From: Carex sylvatica
Taxonomy: Eukaryota > Streptophyta > Magnoliopsida > Poales > Cyperaceae
NCBI GenBank assembly: GCA_964058845.1
Contig: CAXKVR010000038.1
Location: 62,001-126,000, forward strand
DNA: 64,000 nucleotides
Direction of reading: 5' to 3'
Under the pieces are notes generated by a model. The model saw only the letters and a program-made list of their open reading frames with translations. It was not told the DNA's origin and searched no databases. This document shows positions 47,712-59,492 of the stretch, in pieces. How positions within the stretch are numbered: the stretch's first letter is position 1; every line of letters starts with the position of its first letter. The position numbers and the translations under genes were made by a program.

Positions 47712-50700
47712 TAATTTTTTTTATGTGAGAGAATTTAGTGGGTTTATGACATGTTCTCAAATTATGAAATCAAAGAATGTATTTTTTTTTTTAAAACCTT
47801 CGCAGAGGCTGCGAAGTCGTGAGGGGAATCGAACTCTCGACCTTTGGGTACAACAACTCTAGGACATTTTCCTAGCCAATTGTGGTACCTCCCCTTTCTC
47901 TCAAAGAATGTATTTAATGCACGATATCTTATCTACTATTTTTCTGTTAAAGAGCTGTCATTAATACAGTGTATTTTAAACAACATGAAATAATAAAAAG
48001 TCAGGGACAAAAATAGCATGCATTAATCCCAAAATCTCTAAGCAATAAAAGAACCCGGTCTTTTTAGGGGCTGCTTCACTGGTTATATGCATATTTGATC
48101 TATTTGCTGGACCAAACCAGATTTGGCTCCAAATCCAGTTTTTTCTGGTTCAGTTTTCATAACAGCTATTTATTCAGACTCTTGTTTGAGGTCTCCTAAT
48201 CAGCTATCCAGAGCATTGCAGTGAGCTACTGTTAACTAGAAAGAATTTCATGCATGCTTCTAGAAAACATCAAATTTCGACTTTCACAAAAATAAGGAAT
48301 ATTTGATATGCATCTTTAGGGCTAAAAATATATAGAAAAAAAAGGTGCGAGAGGGATATCCAATAGAAGGTAGAGGGCATTTCCAAGACAAATCTCATGT
48401 TTTTTAGGCGTATGACGATATTTCTTGACATGCTGCATAAGTAGACCTGGAATTGCTCAAAATTATTAAAAAAAAAAATAGATGGTAGAGCACCTAGGCA
48501 AGCACTTCCTGTGGTATGACTTGGGGCAGCGTCTGCACACTGCGAACTGAAGGTCAGGATCAGCCTTGATCTCGAGTTTCTTGCATACAGCACATCTGTG
48601 GTAAGGACACGCAAATCTGCCCTCTAAAACAGTTTTCTCACATTCTGATAATGCTGCATCATCATCAGGATGTAGCAACTTCGCCACACAATTTGGATGG
48701 TAGAAGTACCCACATGTAGCATTTGAACATTGAAATACCTAGCACAAGATACGATGCATTCAATATTTGCATGGTATATCCCATGTTTTGTGGGGGCATC
48801 GAGGTTCTTATTTGAAGGGCTTACGAATGGTAGGGTCTTCAAGAGGTACATGTGAATCTAACCCAAAAAAAAGGGTAACACAACAGGTTTCAGTATGTAA
48901 CCAATCCTAACACTGCTTAAATGGTAGTAGCAATTTTATCTTTATTCTATGGAGATATGAAAATAATCTTATATTCTGACCGAGAAGATAGTCAAGATGG
49001 AGCAACTAACTGAACTCATCAAAGTAACACAGTAAAATGTCCTACAGTTCTTATCTTTTCTATTTAAAATAGAAATATATCAAATCTGATTATGGTAATT
49101 ATGCACATAAAAAAATGGAAATATCAAGTTTAATACCTCAGCACCCTTGCTTTTATCAGAATTCCCTAATTTCCCACAAGCAAAACATTGGTGCTGCTTC
49201 ACCTTACAGTTCTTACAAAGGAAGTTTTGTGTTGCCTAGGAAGAATAACCATAAAAACTTAGCCAAGTGACGCAGAACTTACAATAGAAAGAGAAAATAA
49301 TGAATTGTTAATGATCAAATAAACGACAAAGGAATATACCTCTACTTGTGCACTAGTTAAACCAAGGCTTTCACAAGCTGAATCTTCACCAGCTTCTTCA
49401 GTTGCATGAAAAGATCTCATACACTCACCTTCACAACTGAAACAAACCCATGTCAACCCAACAAGCCAGTAAATAATCTTACAGTCAAGCATATACAATA
49501 ATTACTGATAACTATTCTTTTTATTGAATAAACATGTGTATGTGTGGAGGATGTTACTAATTATTGCATTCTTCTAATAAAAAGTGGCTACGCAACCCAT
49601 TTCTACAACCACAAGAAAAAATGGTATTAAGCCCTAACTACTAAAAAATGTAACCATAGTATAATCATAAACAAACAAAGCTACATGATATAATCATGCA
49701 TTATAATGATTTCTTATTTATTTTCTATACACTTCAAACTAGCTATACTAGAGACTACTTGAGCGTATCTCAACAATTTGAGTCAACTGATGGTTCAAAT
49801 CACGTTTAAACATTGCGTACTGCTACCCCTAATGACTTATTACTACCCATCAGGATCAGGTACCAGATTAACAACTGATACCATTAGAAAACAAGAACAC
49901 CCAACAGTTCCAGATTTACAACATCTGACTGGTACCGCTACAAAACAAGTACACAACCCAAATAACAACAATATCCTTAAGAAAACAAACCAGAAATGTC
50001 CACAAAACGAAATATGACATCATCAATTTTGAAGTTCCAGTCAAAGAGAATCTGGCATCACACATTCTACTAATTTAATTATACTAATTAATGCATGTAT
50101 TACCTTGGATTCCCAATAAGATTTTGAACTTTGGAAGGTCAATTGTCTATATGATTTAGAGATAATGTAACCATGGTGTTAATATTAAAATCAGCTATCT
50201 ATTGGACAAAACCAAAATTATCACAAAATATCAGGGGCTATAGTGCAAAGATTTAAATCTCTTACAAGTTGATGAAAATAGGAACGTGACTGAAAATGTA
50301 TGTATTGGTATAGGATTTTAGGTAAACAGATAATTTTGAAATTCAATACATAAGATGTCAGCATTGAAGTTTAGAACAAAACAACATCAGGCATACAGAC
50401 TAAAGTGCACAAGCATGCATTAATGAAACATTGCTAGTAATTTATGATCCACAAGTTCAGGATTCAGTTTGAACTTTGACAGTTAAATATTAGATGCCAG
50501 GTATGCAATAGTACCAACATTAACAAAATTAGATTTTGATGGCAACAAAATCACAACCAAACCTTAGGAAGCCAAATAACCAAAAATATAAGTCCACAAG
50601 AATCAATTAAATGCAAAAGATATAATGTTAAGAGCCAACTAAGCTTGGAAGGCAAGAATATATACCACAAGAGATCACCACCATTGTCACAAATCGAGCA

Positions 50701-52825
50701 AACAGAGTCGAACAAGTCAGCATCTTCCTCCTCAGATTCATTCCCTTTGGTATCTCTCACCTCATCGACCTCATCATCCTCAGCTATAAATGACTGCTTG
50801 ACTTCTGATGCACCAGACGTTCCCTGTACCAAAAAATCTCAGATTTGGAAGAGCTGATTTGACATCTTCAAAGTCAATGTTTCTTAATGCTTAGGTAATT
50901 AAGCAGTCTTCCATAAAAGAGCAAAATATATGACCGCTTGACCGTATGGGGGCAAGCTAATTTTTTTGTGATAGACAACCAACTTCATATCAAATGATTT
51001 TATTTCTGCAGGGTCAGAACAATTCCAACCAGATAAATCCTGATATTTACAGTACCAACAACTGAGCTCTCAAGTGGCTCGATTAATCAAACAACATTTG
51101 GAATTGACAGGTACTATATCCAACTGGTGTCAACACAAGTATTCGTCATTGAATAACAATCCTAATTGTTGCTCTGCTTGAGTATTTAGTATGATAAAGT
51201 TTGCAACCAGACACAATTCAGTCAGTAGCACTAGTGAAATACTACTGTTGAAAATCCTAATTGGCTATATACACAGTCCTATTATTTCCATTCCTGAAGT
51301 CATCTATTAGGAAAAAGAAGTTAAAATCATTACGTCTTACTTGAATAATTACAAAGTTAAAGAACAAAGAATATTTTGTCACATGCCAGAAAAAAATATT
51401 TAGTCATTTGTCAAGAAAATACTATTGGTTTTCTAACTTTCTGTTATTACACCGACAATCGAATAATGTGCAGCAGTTAATGGAGTACTATTATTTAGAG
51501 TTAAAATGACAACAAAAGGAAGAATTTCCAGACCTCTCCAGTTCTTCTCCTGCCTTTTTCCTCGAGGAAGCCTTTCAAAAGCTGAAAAACAAAAATAGTT
51601 AGAAATATTTAAATAAAGTTATATCAAGTCACACCATCAATTAGTATTAAAAAAAATAAAACCTTTCAATTATTAAACAATTGCTTAAGTCTTCATATGA
51701 CGAAATAAACCTAATAACATTCTACCAGAAATAAATAATATTGAGCTGGTATTTTGGTACATTAACCATACCAGTTTGGTCACCAGCAGCATCTATTTCT
51801 TCCCTTCTATTATATTGTTTTCTTCATTTGTTTGTTGTTTACTCACTACTGTCCAATGTAGGCCTAACTTGTTAATTTTTCTTCTCAACAGAAAGGCCAA
51901 GCTCTAGGTATATTTAGCTAAAATAAAGAAAGATGAATGATTACCTGAGATTTTACAAGAGTTTCATCTTTTTCAGCAATCTGCTTCATCAAAGCGATGT
52001 GAGGCCTGAAATCATCCTCTGACGGCCGCACTTCAAATTTGCTATATTTTATGGATAAAACATTCTCAGAGTTATTTATTTGTTTATGACGTATCAGGTC
52101 AGGGTTCAGAACCAAAGACCAAAGCCAAAACGTTAATTTGTGTGTGCTTGTGCGAGTACTTCACCAAATATTATAACAAATGGGTTTGTGTTAGAAGTTA
52201 GTTGGAACTAGGGAAAAAATATGGTCATCCAATAAAAAGAAAACACCTAACAAGTAAATTCATCTATTTTCCTCCTTTAAACTCAGAAAGAGATATCACA
52301 GAATATTTGTAAATCTGAGAGTTCAGAATTGAGACCAAATTTGCACCGAATTCCCAAGTTCCATCTTTCCCATCATATTCAAATACAGAACAAGCAGAAA
52401 GAAACAAGAACTCACTCGAAGACCCGTCTGAGATTATCCCACAAGCTTTTCTCTAGCGAATTTGGGTTCCACCTCAGAAAATGCAAGGCCTGGATACTAA
52501 TCAAAATACTCCTGATTAAGGTTTCATAAGATTTCTTCGGTTTCAACAGTTTAACCCACTTCCCATTCGACAAGACAAACACGTCTGGTCCTAATTTTCG
52601 AGAAATTTCAAGCTTCCAAGCTACCGCAGGCTGGTATACCATCTGCAACTTATCTTCTGTCTTTCCACGTAAGTAGACTTGCGGTGATTCCGGGTTCGGT
52701 GAGTCGTACGGCAGGTCAGAGAAGGAGATCGCCGACTCTTCTTTGTCTTCGAACAGGTACTCCGTGACGAACTCGGGGATTAGGGTTTGCTCCGACTCCT
52801 CGTCGGATGAGTACGCTGACGCCAT
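39599..52825 (-). CDS. EDM2: ENHANCED DOWNY MILDEW 2 (EDM2), PHD-finger chromatin regulator
   Basis: Eighteen coding exons: 52825-52416, 52041-51945, 51581-51534, 50823-50666, 49436-49340, 49235-49137, 48738-48494, 46963-46874, 46434-45961, 45247-45118, 44733-44632, 44474-44382, 44285-44244, 43871-43761, 43422-43351, 43028-42910, 42120-42057, 41578-39599; all GT-AG, 1476 aa. The N-terminal domain ends with VRPSEDDF. The PHD region is about 226-385: CSICDNGGDLLCCEGEC, CKNCKVKQHQCFACGK, CPYHRCAVCKK, CRRCPKSYHRKCL. Basic Ser/Pro-rich linker to about 570. A methyltransferase-like domain is at about 650-860: YTSFGRHF, DFCCGSNDFS (698-707) and GLNPPFG (N761-F764). EDM2 is nuclear, binds modified histone H3 and, in Arabidopsis, controls RPP7 by suppressing proximal polyadenylation at intronic heterochromatin. 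The Gly/Ser/Pro-rich tail is enlarged by three tandem duplications; Arabidopsis EDM2 is about 1300 aa. The ATG at 52825 is chosen over an upstream in-frame one because MASAYSSDEE resembles family starts. Confidence 0.95.
39775..39975 (-). repeat. Two-copy tandem duplication (about 33 aa) in EDM2 exon 18
   Basis: Two adjacent copies of TSAMDRYTPRLDETN followed by RP.GSLGFSG. They sit at about residues 1352-1419, near the end of the protein, and are almost identical at DNA level. Confidence 0.85.
40366..40590 (-). repeat. Two-copy tandem duplication (about 38 aa) in EDM2 exon 18
   Basis: Copies share EPRANR.NLQ.ENN.GR and then DSS.NRGIGTIQREN. They lie directly beside the four-copy array on its C-terminal side. 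Confidence 0.85.
40608..41223 (-). repeat. Four-copy tandem repeat (about 49 aa each) in EDM2 exon 18
   Basis: Four units of about 141-153 bp with the order GPSVMKEKEGKDV, (A)IE.V.KG.LEGMGSHR, EARGID.QN.GR.G. Units differ by small in-frame indels (one lacks two residues after GAS) and few substitutions, so the array is young. It spans about residues 936-1141, is highly charged, and probably is disordered. Confidence 0.92.
42128..42146. repeat. (CA)n microsatellite at an EDM2 splice acceptor
   Basis: On the sense (minus) strand, 19 bases of TG repeat end seven bases before the AG acceptor of exon 17, taking the place normally held by a polypyrimidine tract. Confidence 0.9.
42341..42619. mobile_element. 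hAT-like MITE carrying tRNA-type A and B boxes, in EDM2 intron 16
   Basis: Ends CAGGGGTGGA and TCCGCTCCTG are inverted repeats. Flanking 8-bp repeats are ATTACTGG (42333-42340) and ATCACTGG (42620-42627), 7 of 8 matching. The interior holds TAGTCTAGTGG (42500-42510), a perfect match to the RNA polymerase III A-box consensus TRGYNNARNNG, and GCTTCAAATCC (42543-42553), 10 of 11 to the B box, spaced as in a tRNA. So a DNA-transposon shell encloses a tRNA/SINE-like promoter. Confidence 0.8.
47659..47712. repeat. (CAATAA)n/(AAT)n microsatellite in EDM2 intron 7
   Basis: Three CAATAA units, then about twelve AAT units. It produces a poly-Asn open frame by chance. Confidence 0.95.
47782..47900 (-). 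mobile_element. Short tRNA-derived SINE in EDM2 intron 7
   Basis: Flanked by a perfect 12-bp target duplication TCAAAGAATGTA (47770-47781 and 47901-47912). On the minus strand the body starts with GGGGAGGTACC, holds TGGCTAGGAAA (A-box-like) and AGTTCGATTCC (a perfect RGTTCRANNCC B box), and ends in a short A-run. The length of about 119 bp, the pol III promoter, the A tail and the long duplication together define a SINE. Same strand as EDM2. Confidence 0.85.
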
Positions 52826-53664
52826 CGGTTTTCTGGAAAGATACACAAGAGAAGAGAAAGGGGTGGGGCGTTCTAACCTCTGATTTCCATTAATTTTGGG
52901 GGGAAACCGCGATTTTCATTAATTTTTTTGTTTATGAGCTTCTTTTCTTTTCGGGAACGAGGGAATTATCGGAATAGAAGTCGGTCGTGTTCGTGTAATC
53001 GCGTTGAAACGACTCCAAACGGTGCTTCACAAATCATAAATTTTATTATTCAACTTATAAGTTCAATTACGAGGTCCACTCTGTATATATTTTGGGCCTA
53101 TATAAAGCCCAGTAGATTAGTTTTTTGATTCAGATTTGTCTGATTAAAATATGCACGAATTTTAAAGAAACTCTGTAAATTATTCATCAAACCGAACTAA
53201 TCTGAATTATGATCGGATGATTTCGATCCAAATTTTGAGTTATTTTAGAGAATCCGAACCCAAGTTTATTCTTTAATTTACTGGTTGGGCTGGCCTTCTT
53301 ACAATTTGGGCCGCAATAATTCTTTTGGAAATTTTGGAGATATTTAATGCGTTACTTTGTGCCTTTCCCAGTAAACATGATGCTGAATCTTAGCTAGAAT
53401 TCTAATGCTACTGTGCATATCATGATGGGAGGAAGCATATCATGCGTTCGTACGGACCAATATTAGACTCATTCAGAAAGAATTGTGTAATAATAACCTA
53501 CAAACTTGTTGCACCTGAATTCTTTTCTTTCAAAGGAGATTGAATGATTGATCAACACCATTTCATTTTGGTCATGCGCAGGAAGCAATCTAACAGCAAA
53601 CATTTTTTTTCTTTTTCCAATTGTCTGTTTATTCTCTAAATCAAATATTTATTTCACCAACATA
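52826..53664. promoter_or_regulatory. EDM2 upstream region
   Basis: EDM2 promoter and 5' UTR must lie in the first few hundred bases. No TATA box or other gene was identified, and nothing is seen up to the Helitron at 53665. Confidence 0.5.
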
Positions 53665-54094
53665 TCTCCATTTCTCCATTCTATTATTATTTATTAAGCA
53701 CGTTGGATGTCCGATCCACCAACAGCTACGATTGAAAGATGAAACTTCGAATTTGATTTCAGCCCTCCAATTACATAATTTGTCTTCTTTTGATTAAATG
53801 CATCTGTTTTATGTATAGAAGTCTAAATTTAGTTAAAAGCATACTCAGCACATATGCTGCCACACGATAGATTACAATTAAAATTGAACAAACTCTGAAA
53901 TTTAGCAATATATTTCTCTGTTTCCATATTTTTCCTCTTCAATTGAGAAGACTTCACCTTCCATTTTCTTATTTCTTCTTCATTTCTATACGGATCGCAA
54001 TGGAAATCATTTTTTTTTCTTATTTCTCTTTCTTTGTTTCTATACATATTGTTGTGGGTAATTTAGAATATATTTCTAATATAGAATATATCAA

Positions 54095-54129
<35 letters not shown>

Positions 54130-54524
54130 TCTAAATTAGAAACAAAGAAGAAGAAGAATATAAATTTAAACATGTGTGAATATATATTTCTCTTACAATA
54201 TGTGTGTATGTGTGTATCCTATGCATACACACAATAACACTTTTTATTTATATTTTTTGATATCATATTATATGTCGATATTGAATTGTTGTACGATATT
54301 TGATATTAGATTTGAATCGAGCTATTATTTTATGTCATTGGTACTTAAAAATAAAGAATCATCACATCATCAAATTATTATCAAAGATCACGATTAAAGT
54401 TAATTAAAAATACATAATCATATAAATTTTCTATTAATATGTGTCTAAATTTTTGTATTATTATTATTTCCATTGATATATTTTCTTCTTATAATATGTC
54501 CCGTTGCAACGGGTATGATGCTAG
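53665..54524 (+). mobile_element. Non-autonomous Helitron, copy A
   Basis: Starts TCTCCATTTCTCC after an A. It ends with the 14-nt hairpin CCCGTTGCAACGGG (54500-54513), seven bases, and CTAG followed by T, which is the Helitron terminal signature (5' TC, 3' hairpin plus CTRR, insertion between A and T). It aligns over its length to 58606-59492. It contains a GT/TA microsatellite near 54094-54130 and no coding region. Confidence 0.8.
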
Positions 54525-54769
54525 TTTATTTTTATGTGTGTAGGATTGATAAGCCGAAACCATATCTATTGAAACCTATGGTTAATTATGTAAATTAAGC
54601 CAAGTTTTGATTAAATTAGGTTTAATTAGGTAAAAATGTCCGAAAGTTCAAGTTACTGCCCTAGTTATGTTTATTTTACAGGTAATCAAGTATTTGGAGC
54701 TTAACGGAGCAAAATGGGTGATTTGTAGCAAGTCAGCACGAAGATTGGAGCAACTGTCAATGGTATTAC

Positions 54770-55965
54770 GGCCCGAAATGATTCTCATTGCGGCCCGCAA
54801 CAAAATAAGTCAGAGCCCCTTTTTCCTGCACATTCATTGCGGCCCGTAATGACTTCTACAGTTTTTGCGCGACAAATTACCAACTGCCTCCATTCATTGC
54901 GGCCCGCAATAGAATTGATTGCGGCCCGTAATAAGTCGATTCAGAGCCCGAATTTGCTATTTTTAGTTATTTATTTTAGAATTTGCTGGGGGGATAAAAG
55001 GGGATGACAGTTAAGGACGAAAATTAGACAGTTTTTAGATAGAAAAGAAGAGAGAAAATAGAGGAGAAAAAGGAGAGAAAGGAGGAAGAAAAGAAGACAT
55101 CGAATCACCAACCGGTTCTATTAATTGCTTTCTTTTGGAACTCTTTTAATCTTTTAATCTCATTTGTGCCTTAGCCATGATCGGCTAAAGACCTTTCTAG
55201 GGTTGATTAGGACTGTACTTGAAACTTTTGTTATGATTTAGTTGGTTTTATCTTATTTTCTCTTGTTCTTTGTCATGACCGATTCTTTATCTTATTTAAT
55301 TGTGAGGACTTAATCGAAATCACATGAAATCTTAGAATTTAGTATTTGCAATTGATAAATTGAATATTAAGTCTCGACTATAAAGAATAGGGTATTTGAT
55401 AGGCATGATACCGAGAGGTGACACGTGTCTTATACGGGATTCACCCAATAGTTTAGAAAATTGTGCCAAGTACCGAGAGGTGACGAATAGCTTTCTAGAT
55501 AAATTGGGACAGTAAAGAACTTAATGACTTTAGATTAGTGTAGCCAAGTACCAAGAGGTGACGTTTATTCTAATTTGAAGATGGTATTAATATAGAGATA
55601 TCACTTTGTACCTACGACATCCAACTGTGCCTTCATAACTATAAGATCAAATTTAACAAACCAATTAATCATGACATTAGTGGATAGGAACCCTAAGAAA
55701 CCCTAATTTCTCTTACTTGTTTAAAATCAATTTTCGCTTTAAAACTTTAGTTTAATTCAGTTTAATCACTACCAAACAAACCTCTTAAACAAACAAAATC
55801 ATTTTTACTTCGTTTTTACTAAATTAAATCGTTAGGTTAGAATTGACATTCCGACTTGTCCCTGTGGAGACGATCCCTAAGTACTACTTGACTAGGTTGT
55901 ACACTTACAACCAAATTGAGTATAAACTAGAATTTATTACTTGCATAAGAGAATAAAATTCAACA
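54770..55965 (-). mobile_element. Non-coding LTR-like repeat with CGATC..CAGGGA core
   Basis: On the minus strand it begins TGTTGAATTTTATTC, then has GTAAGTGTACAA and GGGATCGTCTCCACAGGGA. Further in there are three spaced copies of a TCACCTCTyGGTACTTGG-like word. The far end (54770-54940) has five ATTGCGGCCCGCAAT-like palindromes and, on the plus strand, a GGGATAAAAGGGG box near 55000. A diverged relative is at 63318. Terminal TG suggests an LTR, but no target duplication or partner LTR was found, so the left boundary is approximate. Confidence 0.5.
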
Positions 55966-58087
55966 CATCAAGGATTTATATATTTTCTTTTGTAGTTTTC
56001 AAAAAAAAAATGTGACCACTAATAAAATAATAAAAAATAATATATATAATAGTCATATTGTTGTATTTGTATTTATCTGATAAGATATATGTATTTGTAT
56101 CTATTTAACATAGCTCTGAGGTGACGTAGATAATAATTCCTTTAATTTTTAATTTTTGTCGATTAAAATTGTAAGACTTACGTGAATACACTAATAAAAT
56201 GCCAATAAGAAGCAATGTAAAGCAATGTGTAGGGGCGGTTCGTTTTCGTTTTGTAAAAATATTTCACGGCATTGTTTGCTGCTGCAAAGCATGCAATAGG
56301 CAACATTCTTATGTAAACATTTTACACTTCTTTTTGCAATTGTTCTCAAATTTTTTTTTTTTTTGGGTATATGTAGAGCCGATTTTTTGTTTAATACCTC
56401 CAATTTTTTTTTTTAACAAATCTATCATTTGATTTCAATTTTTTTGAAAAATATCATGATCACTCCACTATGGAGCGGTTTACTTCAAGATTCAACCGCC
56501 CCACAGTGAGGTCTTTTCATATGTCATTCTTTTAAGTTTCTCAAGTATAGTATTTTCATTAACCTTGAATGCATAACTTATATTTTGTGTATTGTGCTCC
56601 TTTCATACCTTTGTCAATAAACCTTTAACAAATTAGTATTTTTTTCTCATCCACAATCAGTGCAATTATCATCTTTTCTTTAACAAATTATATTTATCAA
56701 TAAACATTTATCGGCAATCTACTAACTAAAAAAAAAAATTAAATAAACAAAAAAGTATCTAAAATCATCTAAGAGATCGCCTAAAAATCACCTAATTTTT
56801 CTTTCTCTTTCTCCTCAGTTGTTGGAATGAAATTGTGAGTGGACAAGAGAGAAAAAATGCCCGTTTATAGAGTATTTTTACCTGACTGCTCTACTGTGGG
56901 GCGACTGGGTCTGAAAGACCGTCGAAGAAAACCAAAGTAAAAAGCAGGTTCAAAACTGATTCTAAATCTCGCAGACACTGTGTATTTCTCCATGATCCTC
57001 CGATTTTCTTGCCTTTTCTCAAATCACTAAGATGAAAAGCACTGAGATCTTACTACGACATCCCAGTAATATTTTTGATCTATTTTTGTGTTTTTCACAG
57101 TGGCACAATATTATTCTCAAGGATTAGCTTAAGAGATGAAACAAAATCACAAAATAAGTTGCTAACATTCACTACGGTAAGTATTCTCATTTATTACTTA
57201 ATTCGAATTTCTAAATTGCATGAAAGGTTTGAACTTTTTAGTAAATTTTTATTGTATTGATGCATGCACTTGAAGTGTTTGATGAAATGCTCAAATGAAA
57301 ATAGAAATTTTAGTGAGAGCAGTGTGGTTGTCAATGGTTGCCAATAACTGATAACATGGAGGATTAGTTTGGTAATCCTTGAATAATTCATAGGGAGATT
57401 ATTTTTGTTAGGTATCTGTATTAAGTTATAACCAAATTAAACATAATAAATCCAAATTAGCATTGATTAGATCCAACATCAATGCTTAACTAGTTCTGTG
57501 TACAATTATCTACGGTAGCCACTCAAATTTTAAATCGGCAATTTTCATTTATGAAGACATAGGCTTTGTCATCCGGTTCCAAAGTTTCATAATATAAGAT
57601 GTCACATATGAAAATCAGTAAATAATAATGAAATCGAAATATTGCATATTACATATGAAAATCAATAAATAATGACAGTAGAATGCTGCACTATCGACTT
57701 ATAACTCCCTAGTAATTGTGAATTCTATGTGATTTGAAACCGACTGATAATATCACTGGTAATTTTCATTTGCATCAAGAAATCAAGATCAGACTTTTCA
57801 TTTAGGCCTTGTGCGTCATGTGCTGATATGTGTATAAGTTTCATCTCTGCCCATGTGTCAATACATATATAATTGGGTATCTTTTGCATTTTTTTATTGT
57901 CACAGTGATAAGTGCAAGTGAAGATACAGGTAAAAAAGAATTAATATGTAAGATAAATAGATTAAATGCATAGAAATAGAAATGAATATATCATACATAG
58001 AAAACCAGCTGTTGAATCGGTTAACCCGCCGATCCAACCGGTGAACCGTTGACTTGAAACTTTACCGGTTTGACATCCGGTCCGATT
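55966..58087. other. AT-rich DNA with one GGCGGT-type hairpin region
   Basis: No gene found. At 56461-56520 and 56880-56940 short GC-rich words (ACCGCCCCACAGTG, CTGTGGGGCG) occur in inverted arrangement and recall the hairpin DNA flanking the mobile domain pseudogene at the window start. They may be the ends of a small related element of about 0.45 kb. Confidence 0.35.
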
Positions 58088-58095
58088 CTGATAAC

Positions 58096-58560
58096 TAGGG
58101 TAAACAGTCGGATACGGATTAGATAGTGGTCTTACCGTATCCGTTATAATATTTCGAATACGGATAGTCACGGATACGAATACGGATACAGATATTTGTC
58201 ATAATTAGCTTGTTGGTTACAAAATATATATTATATTATTAAAATATTAGTCACTAATTATGTCTAGTGTTATATTGTTCATCAAAATATATATCTATAT
58301 GCAATTTAATAAATTATTGGTACAATATGCAATTTAGTAAATCAATTTATGAACATATAACACATTTGTTGTGGTTTCAAAGTGTAAATAGTCGGATACG
58401 GATAATTAAAAGTCTTATCGTATCCTTATCTGTTATAATTTTTCAGATACGAATAGTTTCGGATATGAATACAGATCGGATAATTTAAATAATTTTTCAG
58501 ATACGAATAGTTTCGGATATGAATACGGATCGGATAATATCCGATCCGTTTACACCCCTA
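58096..58560. mobile_element. hAT-like MITE with CGGATACGGAT-rich interior
   Basis: Flanked by a perfect 8-bp duplication CTGATAAC (58088-58095 and 58561-58568). The right end is GTTTACACCCCTA and the left end TAGGGTAAAC, the expected inverse with three bases lost. The interior repeats GGATACGGAT/ATCCGTATCC words in both orientations. The terminus is closely similar to that of the TAF6 intron element. Confidence 0.9.
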
Positions 58561-58605
58561 CTGATAACATTGTATGGAAGATAACAAATTTCTGCACCGC
58601 ACACA

Positions 58606-59492
58606 TCTCCATTCCATTATTAAGCATGTTGGGTGTCCGATCCGCCAACGACTACGATTGAAAGATGAAACTTTGGATTTAATCTCAGCCCTCCAATTAC
58701 ATAATTTCTCTTCTTTAGATTAAATGCATATGTTTTATGTATATAAGTCTAAATTTAATTAAAAACATACTCACCACATGTACTGCAACACGATACGTTA
58801 CAATTAAAATTGAACAGACTCTGAATTTTAGCAATATATTTCTCCATTTCCTTATTTCTTTGTTTCTATATTTCTCCTCTTCAATTGAGCAGACTCCACC
58901 TTCAATATTTTTATTTCATTGTTTCCTTATTTCTTCTTTGTTTCTATACGGATCACAATGGAAATCAAATTTTTTTTATTTCCATATTTCTCTTTCTTTG
59001 TTTCTATACATATTGTTGTGGGCAATTTAGAATATATTTTCAATATATAATATATCAATGTGTGTGTGTATATATATATTATAAATTAAAAAAAAAAGAA
59101 TATAAATTGGAACGTGTGTCTATGTATATATATTTCTCTTATAATGTGTGTGTGTGTGTGTGTATATATATTCTATATACACACGATAACACTTTTTATT
59201 TATGTGTTTTTATATTATATTATGTTATATATCGATATTGAATTGTTGTACGATATTTGATATTTGATTCGGATCGAGCTATTATTTGATATCATTGGTA
59301 CTTAAAAATAAAGAATCATCACATTATCAAATTATTATCAGAGATCACGATTCAAGTTAATTAAAAATAAAAAAATTATATAAATTCTCTATTAATATGT
59401 CTCTTAATTTTTAAATAATTATTATTTTCATTGATATATTATTTTATAAAAAAATTTGTTATAATATATTTCGTTGCAATGCGCTCAACTAA
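58606..59492 (+). mobile_element. Non-autonomous Helitron, copy B
   Basis: Direct-repeat partner of 53665-54524. The two share TGTCCGATCC, CTACGATTGAAAGATGAAAC, CAGCCCTCCAATTACATAAT and many further blocks in the same order. The 5' end is TCTCCATTCC after A. The 3' hairpin has decayed (CGTTGCAATGCG) and the end is CTAA rather than CTAG. It contains GT and TA microsatellites (59142-59170). Confidence 0.75.

Noticed and set aside
47653..47862. Poly-Asn protein
   Set aside because: A chance translation of an AAT microsatellite followed by the antisense of a SINE, inside an EDM2 intron.
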